Assembly (NCBI GenBank): GCA_019096155.1
Contig: JAHCVI010000001.1
Coordinates: 4,216,001 to 4,280,000, forward strand
Source of the DNA: Staphylotrichum longicolle
Taxonomy: Eukaryota; Ascomycota; Sordariomycetes; Sordariales; Chaetomiaceae
DNA: 64,000 bases
Reading direction: 5' to 3'
Below, in pieces: positions 42,535 to 53,891 of the stretch. Position 1 is the first letter of the stretch. The number at the start of each line of letters is the position of its first letter. Under the pieces are notes generated by a model. The model did not search any database. It saw nothing but the letters and a program-made list of their open reading frames with translations, and was not told the origin of the DNA. The position numbers and the translations under genes are program-made.

Positions 42535-43286
42535 CTGGGCTAAGAGCATGGGCGAGATAACTATGGAAACACATGTGCTGATGGGCGCGTCTTCTTCCAG
42601 GGGGGGTGGGGGCTTGGGGACCAAAATCCAGGGATGCACAAGGCCCCAGCATGCAGTCCAAACGGTCTTTTCGGGGGGGACGGCGGAGCGTGGCACGGCG
42701 TCCAGCTGGAAGCGCGTTCTCCGCTGGTTCGGGCTGTCTCCCGACAGCTCCATCCCAACGATAGCAGCTGCAGGATACTGAGAAACCGAACACGTGCGGA
42801 GCGGATGAGAAAAGACCACCTACTGTGTTTATGTATTTCCAGCAGATCGCTGGGAAGCAGCAGAATTTGACCCGTTTCTCCTCGAAACAACGGCCCCCAA
42901 GACCCCTGCAGCGGAGGGCCGATCCGAGATTACCGCCCGCTGGCCACAATCTTGGCGAAGGATCTGCGCTTGCTCGCCCAGGTTTCGGATGCACCCAACC
43001 GCCCGAGACGACAAGCTGAGGGGCCTCGACGTTACACCATTCACGGGGCGCGCTTGATCGGCTAAGACGGCTGTGGAGCGAGAAGATGGTGTTGGCTGTG
43101 CCTCGCGAATGCGAGAACCCCTGATTTCGATCCGTGTTTTTTTATCTGTGCTGGCAACCAGATCTCGATCTCGCCATGGATGCTGCCGTTTCCTTTCCCA
43201 TTTTCTTCCCCACGTGAGGTTCCAGGGCGTCTGGTCTCGTGTGCACCCATGAGTTCAGGTTTCTGATCCTTACCGCATCTACCGCC
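42535..43286. other. Intergenic
   Basis: 752 bases between two plus-strand genes. A G8 run interrupted by T lies at about 42601-42614. No gene or repeat seen. Confidence 0.45.
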
Positions 43287-44343
43287 ATGGCATCCTCGAG
43301 GGGCTTCGGCTGCCGCCGGTTGCTGTTTGCCGCCGTTGCGGCGTTACCATCCCTCTTTCTCGTCGCGACCCTTCAGCCCCTCGCTGTCAGCGCACAGGAC
43401 AGCCAGCTGATTGACTGCTACCGCTTCGACGGGGTCGTCACGCCCAACAACACCAAATGCCCCAACTCCAATGCCTGCTGCGGGCCAAAGGCCAACTGTC
43501 TGTCGAACCGCCTCTGCGCCAACCCCGGAGATCCGCCAAACCGCTGGGTGCGCGGGCCCTGCGCGGTGAAGGGGGGCTGGGATGACGGTTGTGCGCAGAT
43601 CTGCAAGTACAGTACGCCCTCCAAAGTATCCCCCACAAAAGAAGGGCATAGGTTGACACTGCGTTCTTCCAGACGAGTTCGCAGACATCTTCCCGCGGGT
43701 CGTCCTCTGTGACGACGGCAGCCTCTGCTGCAACAACGACGGGCAATGTTGCGCGAAGGGAAAGGGGATATTCCTGGACGAGAACGGCAAAGTGGTTTCC
43801 GCCAGAGCAACGGCCGCCACTACCACCTACCCGGCTGTCAGCGGCTCCACCACGACGTCCACTCAGGCACCCTCCACGAGCGAGACAAGGTCGGCCAGCA
43901 GCAGTAGCACGGGCGTTTCGTCGTCATCATCCTCAACGAGCAAGGCTGACGAGTCAGCGGGATCCACGGCATCTTCGACGGGCACACCTACGGTTACATC
44001 GGATCCGTCTCAGACCGCGTCGAACGCGCCCCAGGCCACGTCGGATTCGCCCCCGGCGGCGTCAAACTCGGACGACTCGATCGGGCTGAAAGTTGGACTC
44101 GGGCTGGGAATCCCATTAGCCGTCCTCATCACGGCGTGCGTGGTATACTTTGTCCTGCGCAGGCGAGGTCGGAACGCCAGCGAGGCCGCACCCACGCCGT
44201 CCCAAGCAGACTTGGGACCCAACCACATGTACTCGCCCGGCATGGTCTACGCCGACATACCGAAGTACCCCGTCGAACTGATGGGACAGCCGTCGAACGA
44301 GTTGGACGGGAACCCGGCCGCACCCCGGTACGAGCTACGGTAG
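43287..44343 (+). CDS. Cysteine-rich single-pass membrane protein, copy A
   Basis: Two exons: 43287-43611 and 43673-44343, with a 61-nt intron (GTACGC..TCCAG), giving 331 residues. A signal peptide (about residues 1-36) is followed by a cysteine-rich ectodomain. Its core is LIDCYRFDGVVTPNNTKCPN, then CCGPKANCLSNRLC, and a second cluster in exon 2 (CDDGSLCCNNDGQCCAKGKG). A Ser/Thr-rich stalk of about 100 residues, probably O-mannosylated, leads to one membrane helix (KVGLGLGIPLAVLITACVVY), basic residues (LRRRGR) and a cytosolic tail ending PRYELR. This is the layout of Wsc/Mid2-type wall sensors, but the cysteine pattern is not a WSC domain. A paralogue lies at 47299-48473. I do not know a name for the family. 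Confidence 0.8.
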
Positions 44344-45771
44344 CATCTAGAGACAAAGTGTTAGCTTTGAGATTGTCTGAGCCCCGGTGTTCAAACGGTT
44401 CTTTCTCGGAAGAAAAAACAAGGCGTGTGGGACATCTGTGGGCATTCCCGGATTCGCACGCAGGTTCGCATCGTTGAAGCCGAGGCCAGATAAGGCGGGA
44501 GATGCCAGGGGCTGCGCGAGCTCGTAGATGTGTCCTGGGCAAGAAAGTCGTCCAGATCGTGGTAAACGCGAACTGATGAATGTGTAAGCCATTATAAAGT
44601 CTTCAATCTACGTCATTTGTTCCCTTGCTGTCAGGGGGCTCCAGTTCCTTCGCTTTCTATCCGGCTGCACCGTTTTATTCGCTCATCGTTTTGATTGGTG
44701 ATCGCATTCTCCCTTTGCTTGCGTTGACACTCGACCCCGGCTCCGATGCTCGTTGCGCCGAGGACATTCGGGAATCGGGCGGTTCCTGAGATTTCCACGG
44801 GCTGCACAGCCCACATCGGCGAAGAGGTTTCCTGTTTCTGTTAGTTCGAAATATCCAAGTCGAAAACCGGGAGTTCTCATCGATCCACACCGGACGGTTT
44901 CCAAACATCTGCGAGGGAGTACCGCTGCGCATCCGTCGAGACAAAGAGAGCCCACGTGAATCCTGATTCCTGAGTGCTTCAGCCCTACCAGCTTAAGACG
45001 ACCCACTCCCCGGAAGACAAAATACCCGCACTACCAATTTTTGCACGTCGGGCGAGAAACAGGATCTGGGGTAGGACGGAGCTTGCCGGCCCAACTCCTT
45101 TGATGTTTGTACCTGGCGGGCCGAGTGTGTTCGCCGGAACGCCAGGAACCGCCGGAATGGTGGGCAGCCGGGGGCTGGCGCCCAGAACGGAAGCCCTGTT
45201 AGGAAATGACCGACGAAGCTAGGGCTGAGCTCCTGTCGGTTCCCCAGATTCATTCTCCACACCCACGGGAGACAAACAGCCGCTGGCTATCTCCAATAGA
45301 ACTGCTCTCATTGCACGGAGCAGGGTCCCCACGCCATGGATCCCCTCGGGTTCGGATAGGTTTAAGTTGGCGATCCACGTGCTGCCACGGCGATCGATGC
45401 CCAGACGTGGCCAGGGACGTCTCGGATCGGAGGTGTTCCGGGAAGCCGTGATGCCAGGTTTTGGACAAAGCGATGTGGTATCAGTCTTCGATGACCAAGC
45501 AAGTGTCCGATGAGGGCAGTGAGGCGCAGCAATGTGCGGTTCGGTGTCATCGCTGGAGTCGTCCAAGGTCACTCAGGGCCCAGCAGGCTTGTAAGAAGAT
45601 GGTGCGGCAAAGGAGACGACCCGCGCCGGGGACATTCACTGGGGGCGCCCGACATACATATATCTGATGGCGCCGTGCCGAGCTCTTTGATCTCAAGTGA
45701 ACCGCAGACCATTTCCGGGACGTCCACGACACAGTCGGCTTGTTGCTCACGAGGCTGCCCTGACACCCAGC
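44344..45771. other. Intergenic, promoter of the GPI-protein gene
   Basis: 1,428 bases without a convincing gene; frames here stay under 120 codons and show no signal peptide or domain. A TATA-like stretch CATACATATATCTG at 45653-45666 lies about 105 bases upstream of the next start codon. Confidence 0.45.
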
Positions 45772-46791
45772 ATGCGCTTCACCAAGATCACCGTGGCGCT
45801 CGCCGCCGCCGGCTCTGCTGTTGCCCAGCGGCCAACAAACACGTCCATCTGCGATTATTACACCACCGCGCTCTTCAAGAACAACACGGCCGGCAACCAG
45901 TACACTCTCCTCACGGCCCTCGTCAACACAGTCGTCATCGGCAACTGTGAGTTCCCGTCTGTCTCAGACAGAGTCATCCTTGGTTCGCTGCTGACAGAGA
46001 CGTTCACAGATACGCAACCCAATGTTGGCGTCGCTGTGCCAGGTATCCTCGCGAAGGGCACGTTCAACGGGTCAGAAGTCAACCTGCTCCCATACTTCGA
46101 TGGCACACTCAACAGCACCAACCGCGGCGGGACCTCTGGCGTGTCGGTGAACTTCCTTGACGGAGGAGGTGCCGAGCCCTTGAAGAACAACAAACCCGCA
46201 AACGACGATAAGTCTAACCAATAGTGCGTACCTTCTTGATGCTCCCTCGTCATAAACATGGATGGATGTTGACTGACTCGGTTTAGCTTTCTCCTGACGC
46301 ACCTGTACGAGTTTTTCGGCTCCCTCCTCGGCTGCTCCATGCAAGGGATGACCGGCTTCGCGGCCTACAACGGCGACCCGTCCATGTTCAAGGTCCACAG
46401 GTTCATGAACCTCGACCCCAACCAGCTGGGCTACTTTGTTCAGCAGGTCGCCCTGGCCGGCGCCTCGTTCGGTGTCGCAAACGAGGACCTCGAGGGCGTC
46501 GGCAAGGCGCTGAACCAGCTCTTTGGCCTCCGGTGTGCTCCTCCGGTCGAGGTCATCAAGCCCCAAGGGCCCCAGCTGCAGGCGATTTGCATCCAGCAGA
46601 GCTGCCCGCTGTCGCCGGACGCCGTCTGCAACCAGTATGAGGCGCCAATCTCGTCTGCTTCGTCGACCGCCACGACGGGACCGACCGCGACCGGGACTGC
46701 TCCGACGAGCACTGTGTCAACGGCGGGTGCGGCCGCGGCCGGGTGGGGAGTTGCTGCGGCTGCTGTTGGTGTTGCAGCTCTGTTGTTGTGA
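45772..46791 (+). CDS. Secreted, probably GPI-anchored protein of unknown function
   Basis: Three exons: 45772-45946, 46010-46223 and 46287-46791, each intron 63 nt (GTGAGT..CACAG; GTGCGT..TTTAG), giving 297 residues. The ATG at 45772 gives an 18-residue signal peptide (MRFTKITVALAAAGSAVA). Several N-glycosylation sequons follow (NTS, NNT, NGS, NST). The central region has a cysteine-poor, globular look (GMTGFAAYNGDPSMFKVHRF). The C terminus has a Ser/Thr/Ala-rich spacer and ends in a hydrophobic tail (GWGVAAAAVGVAALLL) with no charge after it, the pattern that directs GPI attachment. It should sit on the plasma membrane or in the wall. It lies between the two paralogous cysteine-rich proteins. 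Family not recognised. Confidence 0.75.
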
Positions 46792-47298
46792 AGAAGTTGT
46801 ACATACCTTAGTTGTAGGAGAACATGTAATGTGAGCAGAGATGAAATGAGAGATTCCCAGCATTTTCCTCTCCAGGCTAGATTGGGCCATGGTCTCCGGC
46901 TTGGCGTCTGACATGCATTGCACCAGTGGCACATTGTGCGGCAACAGCCGCCTAGCCCTGCGCTCCAGGGCGGAACCGCGGTATATTCGAAGCGATGAAC
47001 AAGAATACTGGGCCCCCAAACCTGGAAGAGAGATGAACTCCCCACCCCACCACCGCGCAGCGCCTCCCCCTCACGTTATCCCGGGACGAGAGCTGAGATC
47101 AAATTTGCCTTGGCAGCCTCAGGGGTTACAGACCTAAGCGCGATGCCTGCCGGGTCTTTCCCATCGCGAGTCTATTTTGAGATTGCTTGTGTGACCATGC
47201 CTGTCTGACGCGCTGTTTCTCTCTGTCTCTCCAAATCCAACCGTCTTCTGGAACTCCTCAGGCGTCATCCTCCGAAATTCTCACGGTGTAATCCCGTC
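46792..47298. other. Intergenic, promoter of paralogue B
   Basis: 507 bases. A CT-rich tract at 47210-47232 precedes the start codon by about 70 bases, as in many fungal promoters. No gene seen. Confidence 0.45.
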
Positions 47299-48473
47299 AT
47301 GGCGACTTTCCGGGCAGCAGGACCATTGCGGTTGATATGCGCTTCCTTTTTCGCCTTGCCTTATCTCTTTTTCCTTCTCACTCTCTACCCAGAGGCCTCC
47401 ACCGCCCAAATCATCGACTGCTACTATTTCAATGGCACGGTTGCGCCCAACAACACAAAATGCCCCGGTTCCAACACCTGCTGCGGCCCCAAGGTCGCCT
47501 GTTTTTCAAATCGTCTTTGCGCGGACCCGGACCCAAAGGCCAAACTGGTCCGCGGGCCCTGTGTCGTGAAGGGGTGGGATGACAGCTGCCCGCAAATCTG
47601 CATGTACAGTAAGAACCCGTCGCTTCGCAACTCGCCGCCTCAGCGTATTCAAGCTAATCACTGTGCTCTTCACGCTCTGTAGACGAGCAAAAGCGATTCC
47701 CGAGAGTGGGCGCCTGCGCGGATGGCAGTTTCTGCTGCGACGACGACCCCAACTGCTGCGAGAGCGGTAAAGGGGTCTTCCTCGACGAGAATGGGAATCA
47801 GGTGTCGACCAGGGTGACCACGGCTTCCACGACGACGTATCCCCCGACGGCCGGCGGTGCGTCGAGATACACCCTGACGCCATCAACAAGCCCCGGCGAT
47901 AGTAGCCGGACGACGGGCACTGCAGGCACCAGCAGCGGCACTTCTTCAGACAGTGCAAGTGCTGCGAGTGGGACAAGTCAAGTTGATCACACGACTGATT
48001 CTGCCCAGCCATCCGCAACCACAATTTCCCCTGACTCAGCGACAGCGACGTCCGCAATAACACCGTCCGCAGCACCCGCCTCTAAGTCCGGAGACTCAAC
48101 CGGGCTAAAAGTCGGACTGGGCCTGGGCATCCCGCTCGCCGTCTTGGTCACAGCTTGCGCCGTCTACTTTTTCCTCCGCCGGCGGTTCCTCTCTACACAC
48201 GGCCGAGGCGGCCACCCATCACAGTACCACGAAATGGACGCCGCCCCGCCCGCCGTGCAGTCACCGAGCTCGGGGTACTCGCCATCGACAGGGCCGTATG
48301 GCGGCATGCACGAGTCGTCACCCGTATACCGTGATTCTCGTGCGGTAGTAGAGATAGGGGACCAGATGACGGCCGAGATGGACACGCTGTCTCCAAAGTA
48401 CGATGATGTTGGGCAGCACGGGCTGGGGCAGCGAGGGCAGGATGTGCAACATCCTCGGTATGAACTCCATTGA
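47299..48473 (+). CDS. Cysteine-rich single-pass membrane protein, copy B
   Basis: Two exons: 47299-47608 and 47683-48473, with a 74-nt intron (GTAAGA..TGTAG) at the same codon position as in copy A (both split the codon after CxY), giving 366 residues. It has the same order of parts: signal peptide (to about residue 34), ectodomain IIDCYYFNGTVAPNNTKCPG, CCGPKVACFSNRLC and FCCDDDPNCCESGKG, then FLDENG, a Ser/Thr stalk, the helix KVGLGLGIPLAVLVTACAVY, basic residues FLRRRF and a cytosolic tail ending HPRYELH. The tail is longer than in copy A, with Tyr- and Ser-rich segments (SPSSGYSPSTGPYGG). Shared intron, shared cysteines and the shared end motif show descent from one gene by local duplication. 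Likely a surface sensor or wall-linked protein, by analogy. Confidence 0.8.
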
Positions 48474-49407
48474 AATGATACGAACACGGATAGGTACATT
48501 GTAATAAAGATGGCAGAAATGTTAGGGGTTGTCGCAGACTCCTCCCTCCTTCATTGATATGCGGGCTGTTGACGTTTTCATGTTGTTTTCTTTTTAGTCC
48601 TTTTTTTCTCGTGGAAGTTTGTTTCGGTCACCACAGCGGACCACGGGGAGAAGAAAGACAGCTCTCTGTCTCTTTCCTCCGCCCCCGGCAGAAACCAGGC
48701 GCGCAAAACGACATGTCACGCGCCGTCTTTTGGCGCAGATACTCCTCGGCCTCCTTCAAGTTGTGAAATGACTGGTGTTCGTTCCCCTTGAATCCCTCGA
48801 CCTGCGGCCTGGCCTCACTGAGTGGGATTGTGTCAGCGTCATGATCGCAGAGGCTAGGCAGTTGCGGGAATGCTCACTCCCAGGTCCAAAACAGGCCGGT
48901 GACTCTGCCTTTTCTGACGGCGTAAACTTTTGGACTCATCTTAACGGTTGACTCGGGGTGGCCCGGTTCCTCTCTCGAGCTTGGTCTCTCGCTCGCAATC
49001 TTGTTGTGTTTCGTGTGCCAAGATGGAACAGGACGTGAACGGAATGAAGGTGGCTCGTTGACGGGACGTTCGTACCCGATTTGGTGACGACTGCCAGATC
49101 CGATGGATTGAAATGATCGTGTTCAAAGTGACAGCTAGTTTGAAGAGCGGTTTATCTATTCTTGAAACTCTCACAATCTCCTTCCGCACCAGCCCCTGAA
49201 TGGCCAGAGATGGGGCCGACAGTGCAACTAAAGTGAGGCCCACCATGCAAACAGCCACCCGCGATGCACATGACGACGGCTTCCTGCAGCTCCAACCATA
49301 GCCGGCGGCGCCCATTTGTCAAGAGCCACCCAATAGCAGCGGCTAAGGGCTACAACCAACCTGCATATTTCGAGAACTTTCCCCCAATGAGTGCATAGCC
49401 GTCCAGC
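48474..49407. other. Intergenic, convergent 3' ends
   Basis: 934 bases. A T-rich stretch at 48575-48610 lies near the end of paralogue B and may belong to its polyadenylation region. The minus-strand frame 48941-49315 (124 codons) has a weak hydrophobic segment but no support, and is not called. Confidence 0.4.
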
Positions 49408-49783
49408 TCATGCCGATGCCTTGCACCCCAACGTCCCCGTCGCCCAATCCTGCACCACCGTCTCCGAGCATCCGTAGCACGCGCAAAGCTAGACGCACAC
49501 ATGTTAACCGACGCCAACGGATAGCATTAGCTGCCTGGTTACTCACCACCTCCTCGGCTTTCACCGGGTCCTGGTCGTCCACACACTGCAGCACTTCTTG
49601 CTTGGTTCCAACCATGATGAATGCCGCGAAGCACGCGTTGGCCTGCAGCACGGGACGGCAGGTCTCGCTGTAGGCATCACAGGGTCCGTCGCGGGTCACG
49701 AGTGAGTGGGACGGGGATGAGGGCGCGGCAAGGGTCGTGAGCGCCAGGCTCGTGAGAGTGAGCAGGAGGTTGATGCGATGCAT
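49408..49783 (-). CDS. Small secreted eight-cysteine protein
   Basis: Two exons: 49547-49783 and 49408-49488, with a 58-nt intron (GTGAGT..TCTAG), giving 105 residues. Read without splicing, the frame runs on to 49343 and loses the cysteine pattern; with the splice the end reads LCACYGCSETVVQDWATGTL and GCKASA, which restores it. A signal peptide (residues 1-20, MHRINLLLTLTSLALTTLAA) and a possible dibasic-like TRD site precede the mature part. Eight cysteines are spread over about 75 residues (GPC, ETC, NAC, QC, LC, AC, GC, GC), enough for four disulfides. Size, secretion and cysteine content are those of candidate effectors or antimicrobial proteins. No named family recognised. Confidence 0.72.
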
Positions 49784-50628
49784 TTCTGGTGATTTCTCTG
49801 AGGCCGAGTGGAATGATAAATTGATGGGGATGGTTGCGCCGCGGTCAGCCTGGAAGCATTCAGGTGCTGCTTAGAGTTCAAGCAGCTCTTTTATACCACT
49901 GGCACTGCGAACCTGAGGGGATCCATGTTACCTTCTCGTCTTCTCCCGTGTCTTCCAGAAGACCATCTTCCCGTCCGATAAGACGCATGGCATCTTGGCG
50001 CTACCTGTTGAAAGTAAAGCGGCTCTCACCTGCAGGAACCCTTTCTGCAACTGTGGTATATCCACATGGCTGGGCTCATTCTGCGGATAATCATGCAGCC
50101 AGACAACAGCCTATCAGCCCGGCGGTTGGTGTTTATGGGCAATATCGAGATCTTCATATACCCTACGGCAAAATGAAGCCCCCCTCCTCGCCTCGGGCCA
50201 TCAATTGAGAAAACACCAATTGACCAATGACCTGTGAGAAGTGTGCTTCTCGACGTTTCGAGATCTTCAGATCACTATAGGACGCGGTATTGCCGGCTAA
50301 AGCTTCACTGCTTCCATTATACCTCGAGCCGGTGGTTTTGAACACATGTGCCAGTCCTAGCCAACGACTCTGGAGAGACTCGGACCGCACCAGCCAGTGT
50401 TGGGTGTGCAGGACGCATAGGAAAGAGTGCGTGATGACTGGGCAGAAACCTCCGGTTGGACATATTGAATGGTCTTGTGCTTCCATCATGAACCGCCCTG
50501 GGCAGCTTAATGCCCAACCAAGTGACCTATATCCGTAACAATCCCATTTTCTTCATTTCCTATCCATATGATGTCGCCGCGTGGGCGACTCAAGTTCACC
50601 CATCATGCTCCCCAGTAAGGTCCCGCGC
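49784..50628. other. Intergenic
   Basis: 845 bases between two minus-strand genes; promoter of the small secreted protein gene. I see no gene or repeat. Confidence 0.45.
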
Positions 50629-51205
50629 TTACTGCGCCAGGAAGCTCCCAATGTAATCTCTCTTCCCAAGCGGCACCCCCTTAGACCTGAGGATGGCATA
50701 CGCCGTCTGCAAGTGAAAGAAAAAGTTCGGAATGCCCTGGTTGAGCACCGACGCCTTGGCGGTAATCTGAATGCTCTGTTGCCCCAGCGGCCTAGTGTCT
50801 CTCGCATCAGTAACCCACCCTTCATCCTACATGCAAAAAATTCACTTACAACGTCACGGTCTCCTCCGCCCTGGCATCCACCGCCGCCGCGTCGGCGCTC
50901 TTGAGCAGCTCCCTCGCCCTCTCCACCCGCGCCAGCAGATCCGCCACCGTCTTCTCGTCGTTGTCCCACGGCTGGGCCTCCTTGCCCTGCAGGCGGGCCA
51001 GCGTCAGGTGCACCGTCTTGGTGGCGTTTTGGACCTGGAAGGCGAGCGGGAGCATGTCGTCGATGAGGCGCGCCCCCGGATACTCGGCGTCGGCGTCGAG
51101 GTTGTTGGCCTTGGCGTGCTCCTGGGCGGTGGTGAGAATGTGAGTGAGGGTGTTGAGGCCCTTGGTGAAGGTCGGGATGACCACTTCGGAGAGGGTGAGG
51201 GTCAT
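50629..51205 (-). CDS. DUF1993 family protein
   Basis: Two exons: 50850-51205 and 50629-50791, with a 58-nt intron (GTAAGT..CACTAG), giving 172 residues. The family marks are an N-terminal helix ending in a threonine/leucine pattern (VVIPTFTKGLNTLTHILT), ARLIDDMLPLAFQVQ, and near the end GIPNFFFHLQTAYAILRSKG followed by PLGKRDYIG. DUF1993 proteins are small soluble four-helix proteins of the DinB-like type in fungi and bacteria. Their biochemical role is not known to me. No signal peptide. Confidence 0.82.
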
Positions 51206-51806
51206 TTTGGGCGGTGGGGGAGGCGGGATGCTGTGCTTCAGGTTGAGATCTTGTTCTGAATGTGATCGAGATGGGGTTTGAGTTGCGGGTTGAATGAATG
51301 GGAGTTGATGAACAAAGTTATTGTTTATATGTCCTCATCCACGCACTCACACGGCTGCCCCTTGAGATTGCGTGCTTCGGAGTCGTCATCTCGCGTTTGT
51401 CATCAAGGGCTGTTCTCCTCATCAAAGGTGGATGTTTTCGCTGCTCATGTTGCGTCTTTTCACGCCGAAGGCGGAGCACATGGGCCCCCCCAGCGTCTTG
51501 AATGAAGTTGCATGTATCGGAATGCGGCTGGAGTTCGGTTTCGGTTTGGTTGGCGGCGCAGAACCCACGGGGATATCACCGTCGCGAGATCCGGTGCCGG
51601 GATGTCGTCATCTGCGCAGCGTTTGTCTCAACGCACAACCACTAGGAGATTAGCAAAGGGCCGCTAAAATCCGGGGAAGAACCAAAAACTACGAATGAAT
51701 TGTCTCAATTAAAGGTTGTGGGGTTTAGAAATGGCGCTATGTATAACTCCGAGTCCTTCCCCCTTACCCCTGGAATCCTTCTCAACTTCTCCGCCCCCCC
51801 CCGTGC
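51206..51806. other. Intergenic
   Basis: 601 bases between two minus-strand genes. Short plus-strand frames are of random type. Nothing else seen. Confidence 0.45.
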
Positions 51807-53891
51807 TTACAAGGGAATGCTGGCACCCAGGCTCTTGTAAACATCGCACCTGGCCTTACGGCCTCCCTCCCACTGCGCGGCCGAAGCAAGGCTGATGGCA
51901 TTCTTCAGGCCCGGCTCCTGGAACGTCGTGACAAGTGGGCCCCACGGCAGCGGCGCCTGGACCGCCGTGCCGCCGGTGGTGTTCAGGTTCATCAGCTGCG
52001 GGGTGTTGTCGCTGTACGCGGGCCAGTTGGTCGCGGGGTGCGGGGCGTTGGGGTTGGCGGCACTGGCGCCGTTGGCAATTTGGGCGCTGATGGACGGGTT
52101 GCCCGTCAGCACAAAGTTGCCCCAGATCTTGCGGAAGGCCTTGACAAAGTCGTTGGACTGGTTGGGCGTCTGCGGGCCAAAGTAGGCGGCCACGTCGGAG
52201 CCGTGGTAGGCATAGGGCACGCTGTACTGGTACAGGTACGACGACGAGCCCGGGGCGGCGTAGGCAGATGCGAGCCAGTACGCCGGGCAGGCGAAGGTGG
52301 CCTCGGCGTAGATGTTGTTGCCGCGCTGCTGCTGGCCGTTGGCGTCCTGTGCGACCTGGACGGCGGTGGCACCGGTGAGGCCGTTTGTCTCATAGTGCGG
52401 GCCCGTGGCGTTGGTGAGCTCGTTGTTGGGGTTAGCAGCCAGGATGGTGTTGATCTGGGCCGGGCTAAGGTTGGGGAACTGCGCGCCCTGCAGCCAGCCG
52501 GTGAGGTCGGCCTCGGTGGTGATGAAGGGGGGCACGAAGAGGCCGCCCTCGTTGGCGTTGTGGCCGACGAGCAGGTTCTGGCCGTTCATCTTCTTGGTCG
52601 CAAGCTGCTGGCTTGGGCGGTTCATGATGTAGCTGTTGTCAGTGACAGGCCAGAAACCCCTAAGAGGTGGTCAGCAAGGACTGCCGTGGACTGGGAGACC
52701 GACCTCCAAACTCACCAGTAGCCGTAGGTCGACGCCTGCGTGACGGCGAAGCTGGCCTGCTGCAGGGTGGTGGTGTCCTTGCCGACAAGGCAGTCAAAGA
52801 CATTGCCCGTGCTGGGGCAGCCGGCCGCCTGCGAGAAAGCATAGTACTTGTTCGTCGGCTGCGGGTCGTCGTACTTGTACTGGAACGGCAGATACGGCGA
52901 AGCAGCAATGCCCTGCTTGTACAGGAGGTTGCCGAGGTTGCCCTTGACGGCGATGCCATGGTACAGGACAGAGCCGCCGCCGGCCGACTCACCAGAGATG
53001 GTGACGCGCGACGGGTCACCGCCGAACTGGCAGATGTACAGCTTCACCCAGGCCAGGGCAAGCGCCTGATCGAGCATGCCGGCATTGACGACACCCCGGT
53101 TCTTGACCTCGCTGGACGACAGCCAGCCAAAGGCGCCCAGCTGTGGGTGGGGGGCGGGTATTAGCACCGGCACTTTCTGCTTGGCAACGGGAGACTCACC
53201 CGGTACTGCAGGGTCACCGCAACGAAACCCTTGTCATTGGCGTTGATGATCTCGGTCATGTCGTGGGTGCCATCACCGAAGCCGTATCCACCCTCGTGGA
53301 TGTAGACCAAGACGGGCAGCTTTGCGGCATTTGGCGGCGCATACACGTTGACGTACAGACAATCCTCGTTGCCGGGGATGAAGGCAGCGCCGGGGACCGC
53401 GGGCAGCGACTGCGGGCAGATGGGCCCGAAGCTGTTGGCGTCCGTGATGGGCGCATTCAGCTTGAGCGGCAACGGCTGAGGGGGTTGCCATCTCAGGTTG
53501 CCCACAGGAGGGGCGGCGTAGCGAACTCTAGACCCAGGGACTTTGCGTCAGCACAGGTGAGCAGATTACGCAGGGAACAGGCGAGGTGCTCGGACCCTTT
53601 CCAGTAGTTCAGACCCGTTGACGCGTCGTGATAGCCCCGGTACTTGGCATAGCCCAGGTTGACGACCAATGAGTCGTCCTGGGTGCAGGCGAGGAAGCGC
53701 TTCTCCTGCGCCTGCTGCTCCTGCTCTGCCGCGGTGGCGTTGGCGATCAGATCCGACACGAACAAACTGGCAATGTCCGTCGATCCGTCGTCTGGCGTGG
53801 TTGCATCGGTCGTTGCATCAGTCACTTGTGGAGCACAGGATGCCAGCGACCCGGCAAGCACCAGGCCGGCGATCCACTTCAGGGGGGCCAT
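51807..53891 (-). CDS. Secreted type-B carboxylesterase/lipase
   Basis: Four exons: 53596-53891, 53200-53527, 52716-53140 and 51807-52659, with introns of 68, 59 and 56 nt, giving 633 residues. The first donor is the weak GTCCGA; it is chosen because the join restores YWKGVRYAAPPVGNLRW, the conserved start of the esterase fold. A signal peptide (residues 1-19) is present. Carboxylesterase marks are EDCLYVNVYAPPN (signature 2), HEGGYGFG (oxyanion region), GESAGGGSVLYHG (nucleophile Ser at about 260 in GxSxG), GHNANEGGLF (acid Glu) and HGSDVAAYFG (catalytic His). It hydrolyses carboxylic esters outside the cell; the natural substrate could be lipid, plant ester or a toxin. The region between the signal and the fold (residues 20-80) is acidic and variable. 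Confidence 0.88.

Noticed and set aside
41689..42819. A 376-codon minus-strand frame
   Set aside because: Antisense of the last GMC oxidoreductase exon; His/Arg/Val/Gly-rich shadow.
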